11,273 nt of DNA from CAZVJA01 sp964626885. Lineage in GTDB: Bacteria; Planctomycetota; Planctomycetia; Planctomycetales; Planctomycetaceae. The DNA lies in NCBI GenBank assembly GCA_964626885.1, contig CAZVJA010000173.1, forward strand, positions 1 to 11,273, in the 5' to 3' direction. Positions 1-6,147 of this stretch are shown here, in pieces; within the stretch, counting starts at the first letter, position 1, and each line of letters opens with the position of its first letter. The translations under genes and the position numbers were made by a program. The notes under the pieces were generated by a model that was not told the DNA's origin, searched no databases, and saw nothing but the letters and a program-made list of their open reading frames with translations.

Positions 1-65
1 GGCCTCGATCGCAAAGAGCAGATTTCATTGCGGATGGGGGTCAGGGTCTGCCCACGTCCACGGAA

Positions 66-1451
66 CTATTGTCCTTGAGTCTGCTGCGTTTGAGTCGCGA
101 ACTGAAGCTGCCCCCACAACGTCTGACGATTGCGTACGACATGGAACTTCAACGGGTTCTGGGCGGAAGGCTGATTGTGCTCCAGAATCCACGAGATGTT
201 CTCCTGGGTAATTGTCTCATACTTGTCGAGACCGACCAGGATGTCCTTCTGAACAATACCGCTGATATGCGCGGGGCTGTCTTTTCGGACGGCGACAACC
301 TGCAGGCCGCCGCGATATTTCGTGTTCGTCAAGTTCTGGTCGTTCGACGCCACTCCGGCGACGCGGACTCCGAGCATATTCCAGATCCGATCGGCGAGCG
401 AATCGTTATTGCCGCGGATGACCACATTGGGGGTATTGGCCGCAAAACCGGTGCCCGTCGATTTGCCCAGCTTCAAGGAGAGCGTTTCGGTCTTGTCGTT
501 CCGTTTGACCGTCACGTCGACCTTGTCTCCAGCCGTTCGTCCCAGCAGCAGCCGCTCAAAGTCCGCCGCGTCGCTGACGTCGGACTTATCGACTTTAACG
601 ACCACATCTCCCGCCTTGAAACCCGCTTCCGCCGCCGGGCTGTTCGGCTGGGCCGACGAGACAACCAGTTGCTGTTGCGTGGCGGTTTTCAGATCGCGGC
701 TGACCAGCCCGTGAGAGGTCTGGTTGAGACGCTCGATGTTGAGCAGCTCGGCGATTACCTGGCGTGCGTCGTCAATCGGAATCGCGAAGCCGATCCGCTG
801 CGCCCCCGCGCGAATCGCCACGTTGATGCCGATGATTTCGCCCCGCATGTTAATCAGCGGCCCGCCGCTGTTGCCGGGGTTGATGCTGGCGTCGGTCTGA
901 ATCAGATTGCGATACGATTGCGTCTCGTTCACTTCGACGTCACGCCCGAGGGCACTGATGATCCCCAACGTGACGGTGTTCTCGTAGCCGAAGGCATTCC
1001 CCACGGCGAATACCGTCTCGCCGAGCATCAGGTCCGACGAAGTCCCAATGGGAGCCACCGTCAGCGGCGATGTCGAGTTGATCTTGATGATCGCCAAGTC
1101 GCGGGCGTGGTCTTCGGAAATAACCGCCGCATCGTAGGTCGCACCATTCACGAGAGTGACCCGCAGAGAGTCGACTCCGTTGACGACGTGGTGGTTCGTA
1201 ACGACGTAACCCCGTTCATCCACGACGATTCCGGTTCCCATGCCGTTGACCTTTCGGCCCTTGCGGCTGGCAAACACTGGCTCGCTGGAGGGAACGGTTT
1301 TTTCACTGTGAATGTTGACGACCGAGGCCTTGGCTCGCTTGACCGCTTTGACCAGCGGAGTATCACGAGGATCCTCAGCGCGGGCAGTCGCGCACAGGGT
1401 CGCTAAAACGAACACAGCACAAAGCGCAAGATCGATGATGCGTTTCGTCAT
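66..1451 (-). CDS. HtrA/DegP-type trypsin-like serine protease with two PDZ regions, exported
   Basis: This is a 461-residue serine endoprotease of the HtrA/DegP family, which degrades or holds misfolded proteins in the cell envelope. A signal peptide covers residues 1-25 (hydrophobic core LALCAVFVLATLCA, cleavage after ARA). The protease domain spans about 40-240 and has the whole triad: His88 in TNHHVV, Asp118 in ARDLAII and Ser195 in GNSGGP. PDZ1 (about 245-336) and a more divergent PDZ2 (about 365-452) follow, then a Gln/Thr-rich tail. Length and domain order match classical DegP/DegQ. I chose the ATG at 1451; an in-frame TTG at 1463 would add four residues, and neither has a clear Shine-Dalgarno. 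It is transcribed away from the TPR gene. The opposite strand is also open for 445 codons but shows no family motifs. The family is certain from the motifs; the exact paralogue (degP, degQ or degS) cannot be told, though there is no N-terminal anchor distinct from the signal peptide. Confidence 0.96.
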   Translation of the reverse strand: MTKRIIDLALCAVFVLATLCATARAEDPRDTPLVKAVKRAKASVVNIHSEKTVPSSEPVFASRKGRKVNGMGTGIVVDERGYVVTNHHVVNGVDSLRVTLVNGATYDAAVISEDHARDLAIIKINSTSPLTVAPIGTSSDLMLGETVFAVGNAFGYENTVTLGIISALGRDVEVNETQSYRNLIQTDASINPGNSGGPLINMRGEIIGINVAIRAGAQRIGFAIPIDDARQVIAELLNIERLNQTSHGLVSRDLKTATQQQLVVSSAQPNSPAAEAGFKAGDVVVKVDKSDVSDAADFERLLLGRTAGDKVDVTVKRNDKTETLSLKLGKSTGTGFAANTPNVVIRGNNDSLADRIWNMLGVRVAGVASNDQNLTNTKYRGGLQVVAVRKDSPAHISGIVQKDILVGLDKYETITQENISWILEHNQPSAQNPLKFHVVRNRQTLWGQLQFATQTQQTQGQ

Positions 1452-1956
1452 ATGGAGATTCAATGCAGGGAGGCTCAGCGAGTCGAAGTCGTGAGTGGCG
1501 TTGGATCCTTACCGCCGACCGGAGGGGCGTTCCATCGAGTCTCCGCACACGCCAGAATCGGTTCCCGGGAAGGGATCGCTTGAAACGCAAGAAAGGAACG
1601 CGCACAGTTTACCTAGCTCGAATCGGGCCACGACTTTGCCGTCCGTAGCGACACGTGGCAGCCGATTTCCCGCGAATGGGAATTTTCGCTCGATTCGGCC
1701 TGAAGTTTTGCACTCCAATTCGCAGGAGATTTCGAATCTTGCGCCGGAAAATCTGCTGTGCGTTTGCTCGAAACCCTGCTGTGTCGTTTCCAAGCCCCCG
1801 TTAGAATTGATTCTCTTTCAACAAACCTCCCATCTTGAACTCAATCACCCCCCGACAGGCAAATCTTCCCGTCGAGATGATTGAGAGAGAGCGACCGCAG
1901 AAAGCTCCGGGAAAATCAGAGGCCGTTCGCTCCCGCGATAGAAAGATCAGCGTAAT
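1452..1956. other. 505-base divergent intergenic spacer
   Basis: The spacer lies between the minus-strand HtrA gene and the plus-strand TPR-like gene, so promoters for both should be here. I see no convincing -35/-10 pair on either strand. Reading frames crossing it (for example plus 1495-1884) show no recognisable motif and no ribosome-binding site. A short imperfect direct repeat sharing CTGCTGTG lies at 1753-1767 and 1776-1790. No RNA gene is recognisable. Confidence 0.5.
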
Positions 1957-2072
1957 TTGCCAACACGACAGCAATTAGAAGAACTGTTAAAGTCTGAGCC
2001 AGACGACGTATTTTTACACTACGCCTTGGCCAAGGCCTGGGTCGCCGAGGGGAACCTCGAGATGGCCAAGTC
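1957..2072 (+). CDS. TPR-like small protein, 5' part only (cut by assembly gap)
   Basis: Thirty-eight codons are visible before the N run. An in-frame TAG at 1939 limits the start, and the only usual initiator after it is TTG at 1957, giving MPTRQQLEELLKSEPDD. A weak purine stretch (AAAGA, 1942-1946) lies 10 bases upstream. The visible part, with DDVFLHYALAKAWVAEGNLE, has the small/large residue spacing of the first helix pair of a tetratricopeptide repeat (alanine and tyrosine packing positions, Gly at the turn). Such proteins usually act as protein-protein adaptors, but the partner is unknown. Small TPR proteins starting like this are, to my recollection, common in planctomycetes. The 3' end is missing. 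Reading through the N run to 2289 gives an artificial chimera, because the true gap length is unknown. Confidence 0.6.
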
Positions 2073-2172
2073 NNNNNNNNNNNNNNNNNNNNNNNNNNNN
2101 NNNNNNNNNNNNNNNNNNNNNNNNNNNNNNNNNNNNNNNNNNNNNNNNNNNNNNNNNNNNNNNNNNNNNNNN
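2073..2172. other. Assembly gap: 100 N
   Basis: There are exactly 100 unknown bases, the conventional placeholder for a scaffold gap of unknown size. It removes the end of the TPR-like gene and the start of the acyl-CoA-dehydrogenase-like gene. Any gene, RNA or promoter between them is invisible, so the two flanking genes should not be assumed adjacent. Confidence 0.98.
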
Positions 2173-3190
2173 CGCCTGGCCTTCAGAACAACTCCACCGG
2201 TTGGGAGACGCGGGAGTTCTCGGCTGGGTGATTCCGAAGCAGCACGGCGGCGCGGAGATCGACGACGAGGAACTGCTCATCGGCTATGAAAAGTTGGCTG
2301 CCGCATGCCTCACAACGACCTTTGTGCTGACACAGCGGAACGGTGCTTGCCAGCGAATTGCCCTCTCAAAGAATGACGACCTGAAAGCCGAACTGCTGTC
2401 GAAGTTGTGCACCGATGCCATGTTCGCGACCGTCGGCATTTCGCATTTGACCACTTCGCGGCAGCATCTTGGCAAGCCGGCCGTGCGCGCCGAGAAGCAT
2501 GGCGACCGTTGGCTGCTGCACGGCTGCGTCCCGTGGGTCACTGGCGGCCAGCAAGCGGATTTCATCGTTACCGGCGGAAGCTGTGATGACGGAACGCAGG
2601 TGCTCATCGCCGTCCCGACGAAAGCCCCGGGCGTCACACTGCACGCGGCCCCACAACTCCTTTCGTTAAACGGATCGCGGACCGGGCCGGCCGATCTCGA
2701 TCAGGTGGAGCTGCCGGAAAGGTATGTTCTCGCGGGGCCGGTCGCGCAAGTGATGAAACAGGGGCTCGGAGGAGGCACCGGCTCGTTGACAACCTCGGCA
2801 CTCGCGCTCGGGGCGACCTCCGGCGTGCTGGCGAACTTCCAGCGCGAGGCGGCACACCGTCCGGACCTGATCGAGATTCACGACGCCCTGGCCGCCGAAC
2901 GCGCGGAAATCTCCGGGGATATGCATCGCGCGGCACGGCCAGACGCACCGTCAGCGAGCGGCACGGGAGATCCCGCTCTCAGCTCCGAATCGATCCGGCG
3001 TCGCGCGAATTCCCTGGTGTTGCGCGCCGCGCAGGCTTATCTAGCGGCCTCCAAAGGGGCCGGATTCGTCGCCGGGCATCCCGCCGAGCGCGCGGTCCGC
3101 GAAGCGATGTTCTTCCTCGTCTGGTCCTGCCCTGCTCCTGTCGTCGCGGCCAATCTCCGCGAATTCGCCTGCGTGCTGGAAGGGCTTTGA
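2173..3190 (+). CDS. Acyl-CoA dehydrogenase-like flavoprotein, 5' truncated by gap
   Basis: The frame is open from the first base after the gap: codons from 2174 read AWPSEQLHRLGDAGVLGW, so the TTG at 2201 is internal and not the start. The segment WPSEQL..LGDAGVLGWVIPKQHGG is typical of the N-terminal helical domain of acyl-CoA dehydrogenases. A middle beta-domain is suggested by GISHLTTSRQ, VRAEKHGDRWLLHGCVPWVTGG and QADFIVTGG. The C-terminal part is helical, with a Pro/Ser/Gly-rich insert (DAPSASGTGD), and ends FLVWSCPAPVVAANLREFA. Family members normally oxidise acyl-CoA at the alpha-beta bond using FAD. Here the usual ALTEPxxGSD loop is replaced by SHLTTSRQ, and the C-terminal glutamate/YEGT region is not recognisable, so a different substrate, a monooxygenase-like role or loss of activity are all possible. 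About 40-60 N-terminal residues seem missing. It converges on the SMP-30-like gene with 57 bases between stops. Confidence 0.82.
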
Positions 3191-3194
3191 GGAC

Positions 3195-3217
3195 AATCGA
3201 AGTATCGTCCTTCGATT
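3195..3217. terminator. Inverted repeat between convergent genes, candidate bidirectional terminator
   Basis: A perfect 8-base inverted repeat, AATCGAAG (3195-3202) and CTTCGATT (3210-3217), has a 7-base loop. It sits in the 57-base spacer between the stops of the acyl-CoA-dehydrogenase-like gene and the SMP-30-like gene. There is no T-run on either side, so it is not a classical intrinsic terminator. Position and symmetry are the only support. Confidence 0.4.
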
Positions 3218-3247
3218 CGCTCAAGTACAAATGGGGGAAACGATCCG

Positions 3248-4156
3248 CTACTTCTCCCGCCAGCGTTGCCATTCGAGTCCCGGGCGGTCGACGCGGAAGG
3301 CGACCAGCCGCGTGTGATCGACTTCGGTGACATAAACCGTGCGGCCATCCGACCCTCCGAAGCAGACGTTGCTCGGCTTCGCTCCCAGCACGTTGATCTT
3401 CCGTTCGACTTTTCCGTCGGGAGTAATTTTTGCAACGGTCCCTTCACCGTACCGCGCGACGTACAGATTGCCATCGATATCACAGCGCATGCCATCGAAG
3501 CCATGGTCCTCGAACTTGATCAGCAGCCGTTTGTCGCTCAGCGATTTGTCGGCATTGATGGTAAAGGCCCAGATGTTCCGCTGGTTGCTCTCGTTGACGT
3601 AGAGGGTCTTACCGTCGGGGCTGACTTCGATACCGTTGGCTGTCCCCATGTTCTCCGCGGCGCGCGTCACTTTGCCGTCGAGGTCAATCCGCCAGACCTG
3701 CCCCCCGTCCTTCTTCCAATCGGGATCGCTCGCGAAAAGCGTCCCATCCGCGGCGATGGCCAGATCGTTCGGCTGGTGCATCGAGCCTTCATGGGCAAAG
3801 ACGGAAACCTGCTTCGTCCGCGTGTCGATCCGCAGCACGTTGTGCCCGACATAATCCGCCACGAAGAGTGAACCTTTGCGATCGAACCGCAACCCGTTGC
3901 CGACGCTCTCTCCCGGCAACTGTACGTACACGCTCCCCTTGCCGTGCGGCGTAACGATGCCGATCGTCCCCTGCTTCGCGTAATTGACGGCGTAGATGTT
4001 TCCTTCGGCATCAGTCGCCGGCCCTTCAATGCCCGGCGTAAACTCCCCCTCGCTTGTCAACGGGCGAGCCACAAACAGTTCATCCGGATTTTCGGCCATC
4101 ATGGTGCTCGGCAGTCCAGTCATCAGTCCTAAAAAAAGAATCAGTGAGGTGCGCAT
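3248..4156 (-). CDS. Exported SMP-30/gluconolactonase-like beta-propeller
   Basis: A 302-residue protein of the SMP-30/gluconolactonase/LRE group. The N-terminus (SLILFLGLMTGLPSTMMA, cleavage about residue 21) is a signal peptide, placing it outside the cytoplasm. Six-bladed propeller repeats follow, each with a D-x-x-G-N/T-L/I-Y/F-V-A/S core. The residues that bind the metal in SMP-30 lactonases appear conserved: Glu44 in EGPATDAEGN, Asn174 in ANGIEVSPDG and Asp221 in GFDGMRCDIDG, with Asn130-Asp131 as further candidates. This supports a metal-dependent lactonase or esterase activity; the substrate is unknown. The ATG at 4156 is favoured over the in-frame TTG at 4159 because AAGGA at 4165-4169 lies 8 bases upstream of it. 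It lies 81 bases downstream of the GYF_2 gene on the same strand and could share its transcript, although the spacer and own RBS also allow separate expression. Confidence 0.9.
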   Translation of the reverse strand: MRTSLILFLGLMTGLPSTMMAENPDELFVARPLTSEGEFTPGIEGPATDAEGNIYAVNYAKQGTIGIVTPHGKGSVYVQLPGESVGNGLRFDRKGSLFVADYVGHNVLRIDTRTKQVSVFAHEGSMHQPNDLAIAADGTLFASDPDWKKDGGQVWRIDLDGKVTRAAENMGTANGIEVSPDGKTLYVNESNQRNIWAFTINADKSLSDKRLLIKFEDHGFDGMRCDIDGNLYVARYGEGTVAKITPDGKVERKINVLGAKPSNVCFGGSDGRTVYVTEVDHTRLVAFRVDRPGLEWQRWREK

Positions 4157-4164
4157 CAAGTGAG

Positions 4165-4169
4165 TCCTT
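4165..4169 (-). promoter_or_regulatory. Ribosome-binding site of the SMP-30-like gene
   Basis: AAGGA on the minus strand, 8 bases before the ATG at 4156. It decides the start over the adjacent TTG at 4159. Confidence 0.7.
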
Positions 4170-4237
4170 GTATGAGTCTTCGAGTCTATCTTGAGTTCTC
4201 GAATCTATGTTGCGGAGTCGATGAATGTGTTCTCTCT

Positions 4238-5188
4238 CTACGACGCGACGGCTTCGTCGTCGTCACCCACAAGTTTGATTGTTCTCGGCGGAGAAGCAGG
4301 TTTCTCCGCGACGTTTGGGGGAGTCTCCGTCGAGCCGGCGGGAAAAACCGGCGGAACCGGAATCGGCGTCTCAATATCGGACTTTCCGTAATGAAACTGC
4401 CGCCAGACCGCGCGGTCTCCCACACCGATAATGAGCACGTTGCGGTACGTTCGCAAGCGGGGAATGCGAGTTCGGTTCAAATGCTCGCGGCAGCGGCGGA
4501 ACTTGACGGCCACCAGCGTTTCCCCCCGGCGGCGGTAGCCCACGACAAAGCCGGCGATCAAACCGAGTGGTATGAAGTACTTGCTCCAACTCGACCAGAA
4601 GAAGAAAAACAGCACAAGGCCCCCGCAAAAGCCGAAAAACGGGGCAAGCAACGGCCATGTCAGATCCGGGACCGATCGCTGCTCGTTGTTCCAGCCCCGG
4701 TCCGCCGGTTCGCCACAAACCACGCAGCAATCAGGCAATTCGACATTCCATTGACCATCGTCGAACGCGACCTTGTCGTGCTCGTCATCCCGCGAGACAC
4801 GAATCTCGCGGCGATTTCCATGCTCGCGGAAGACCGGAACGTATTCGGCCAGTAGCATCCACAGGGCACGCCGGTTCTGCCAATAAAACTTCGTCGCGTT
4901 CCGTGCGAACTCCCAACCGGCGATGGCTTGCTTCTTCAGGTATTCGAGGCCCCGACCCGCTCCTTCCTGAACCGCGGCGGAAAATGTGGCGGCGCGATCC
5001 TTCGACTCCTCGCCAAACAGCTCGGGCTCAAACTCGTCCGCCCGCATCCATGCTCTGCCGTCCACCGACGTCTGATAGTTCCGGCGCAGCTCGCCGCGCA
5101 TCACGCAGACTTTCAGTTCCGCCACCGTAAAGGGCCCATGCACCTCTTCCGGATGCTTCGGGTCGCGGAAGTAGACATGCTCGGGCAT
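4238..5188 (-). CDS. GYF_2-domain membrane protein with split zinc-ligand pairs around a transmembrane hairpin
   Basis: From the ATG at 5188 this gives 316 residues; the frame is open 90 codons further upstream, but that part is Arg/Gly-rich and unlike protein. Residues 1-56 resemble a GYF_2 domain: VYFRD at the start, HGPFT at 17-21, then RGELRRNYQTSVDGRAWMRADEF. GYF-type domains usually bind proline-rich peptides. A helical linker (60-125) is followed by C155-x-x-C158, two transmembrane helices (about 176-198 and 203-218), and C233-x-x-H236 (RRCREHL). The four Cys/His could form one zinc site brought together by the hairpin. The C-terminal tail is Pro-rich (PIPVPPVFPAGSTETPP), then acidic (GDDDEA). 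A Pro-rich tail in a protein with a GYF-like domain raises the possibility of self-binding. The RBS is weak (GGAG at 5200-5203, 11 bases before ATG). It is divergent from the LRR gene. The biological role is unknown. Confidence 0.82.
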   Translation of the reverse strand: MPEHVYFRDPKHPEEVHGPFTVAELKVCVMRGELRRNYQTSVDGRAWMRADEFEPELFGEESKDRAATFSAAVQEGAGRGLEYLKKQAIAGWEFARNATKFYWQNRRALWMLLAEYVPVFREHGNRREIRVSRDDEHDKVAFDDGQWNVELPDCCVVCGEPADRGWNNEQRSVPDLTWPLLAPFFGFCGGLVLFFFFWSSWSKYFIPLGLIAGFVVGYRRRGETLVAVKFRRCREHLNRTRIPRLRTYRNVLIIGVGDRAVWRQFHYGKSDIETPIPVPPVFPAGSTETPPNVAEKPASPPRTIKLVGDDDEAVAS

Positions 5189-5475
5189 GAAGAACCGGAC
5201 TCCGCCTGAATGAAGAACGGGTGTTGATGAGCAACAACCGTCAAGAGATCGCCACATCCGTTGGACACCTTGTTTTACCACGCCGACAGGCATTTGGTGA
5301 AGCATCGGGCGAATTTCCCGCCATTTTCGCCGGCCGTGGCCACGATCTGAGGGCCAATCCAGAAGAGAATTGCCTGGAGCCCCTCGCTCGACTACGCTTG
5401 AGAGCGGATCGTGGAGTTGTCGGGAAGGGCCGCGACAACCGCGATTGCCACGTCTCATTGCGCGAGGTGTCTCTC
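5189..5475. other. 287-base divergent spacer with a 10-base palindrome
   Basis: The spacer separates the GYF_2 gene (minus) from the LRR lipoprotein gene (plus). Both genes have in-frame upstream extensions through it that lack protein-like composition or an RBS, so I treat it as non-coding. A perfect palindrome, CGTGGCCACG, is at 5335-5344, near the middle, where a regulator of both genes could bind. No clear -35/-10 pair was found. Confidence 0.4.
5464..5467 (+). promoter_or_regulatory. Ribosome-binding site of the LRR lipoprotein gene
   Basis: GAGG, 8 bases upstream of the ATG at 5476. It supports that ATG over in-frame upstream starts reaching back to 5221, which would bury the signal peptide in the middle of the protein. 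Confidence 0.6.
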
Positions 5476-6060
5476 ATGTCGCTGCGGCGCGCTCGTTACA
5501 GATTTGGAAAAGCTGCCTCTCTTTTCTCACTGCGCCGCGTCGCTCCCGCGCTGCTCGTCGGGTTGATGCTCTGCCAGCTTCCTGGTTGCGGCGAGTATGA
5601 ACCCACGGCCGACGAACTTTCGGTCGCCATGAGCATCCGCGAAATGGGTGGGCGCGTTACGGAACGAGGAAAGATGCACGTCGAAGTGTATCTGAACGGC
5701 ACCAAAATCTCGGACGGGGATCTCCCCATGCTGGAGGAGTTCCCCCATCTCGAATTGTTGAATCTGCAAGACACCGGTATCACGGACGAGGGGATGCGAC
5801 ACATTGGCAAATTGAAGAACTTGAAGCGGCTGACTCTGCAGCACTCCAAGGTGACCGACGCAGGACTGGAACATCTGATCGGCATGACTTCGCTGGAGGA
5901 GCTCGATCTCGTCGGCCTGCCGATTACCGATCTCGGTCTGGAGCCTCTGCACGGCCTGATCAATCTCAAAAAACTGTACTTCGATCCCCAACGAACGTCA
6001 GCCGAAGGGGTCAGAAGACTCCGAGACGCATTGCCCGATACCAAAATTTTCGCGGATTAA
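5476..6060 (+). CDS. Leucine-rich-repeat lipoprotein
   Basis: A 194-residue protein. A basic N-terminus (residues 1-21, seven Arg/Lys) precedes a hydrophobic stretch, APALLVGLMLCQ, and the lipobox-like LPGC with Cys38 as the probable lipidated residue; proline at -2 is unusual, so lipidation is likely but not certain. From about residue 69 come leucine-rich repeats with an exact 24-residue period. Their first leucines are at 92, 116, 140 and 164, and three repeats carry an I/V-T-D-x-G/L-L/M turn (ITDEGM, VTDAGL, ITDLGL), the pattern of the RNI/GALA-like 'cysteine-containing' LRR class. These form a curved protein-binding solenoid; the partner is unknown. The family is heavily expanded in planctomycetes. 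The stop is 87 bases before the PQQ-like gene on the same strand, so co-transcription is possible. Confidence 0.88.
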   Translation: MSLRRARYRFGKAASLFSLRRVAPALLVGLMLCQLPGCGEYEPTADELSVAMSIREMGGRVTERGKMHVEVYLNGTKISDGDLPMLEEFPHLELLNLQDTGITDEGMRHIGKLKNLKRLTLQHSKVTDAGLEHLIGMTSLEELDLVGLPITDLGLEPLHGLINLKKLYFDPQRTSAEGVRRLRDALPDTKIFAD

Positions 6061-6071
6061 GCCAAGTCACG

Positions 6072-6090
6072 ACCGCCAATACTGAGCGGT
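6072..6090. terminator. Short inverted repeat after the LRR gene (weak)
   Basis: ACCGC (6072-6076) and GCGGT (6086-6090) enclose a 9-base loop, 11 bases after the LRR stop. The stem is only 5 base pairs and no T-run follows, so this is at most a weak attenuator. Confidence 0.2.
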
Positions 6091-6147
6091 GGAGACACGG
6101 GAAATCCTTGCACCGTTCATCTGGCTGGAATATCGAAAGGGAGCGGA

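Noticed and set aside
69..1406. 445-codon plus-strand frame opposite the HtrA gene
   Set aside because: It has no recognisable domain or RBS, while the minus strand carries a full HtrA triad, signal peptide and PDZ regions. It is an antisense shadow.
1520..1560. Minus-strand GGAAC as an extracytoplasmic sigma-factor -35 before the HtrA gene
   Set aside because: No fitting -10 element at the right spacing; a GGAAC alone is expected by chance.
1753..1790. Repeated CTGCTGTG as a possible regulatory repeat
   Set aside because: Only eight bases match exactly and the rest drifts; plausible by chance.
1495..1884. 129-codon plus-strand frame in the HtrA/TPR spacer
   Set aside because: No motif, no convincing RBS and unordered composition. 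Not supported as a gene.
4160..4855. 231-codon plus-strand frame opposite the GYF_2 gene
   Set aside because: It overlaps the well-supported minus-strand gene and shows no domain of its own.
6108..6136. TTGCAC, 17 bases, TATCGA as a promoter for the PQQ-like gene
   Set aside because: The -10 match is poor, and transcription would begin about at the RBS, leaving almost no leader.
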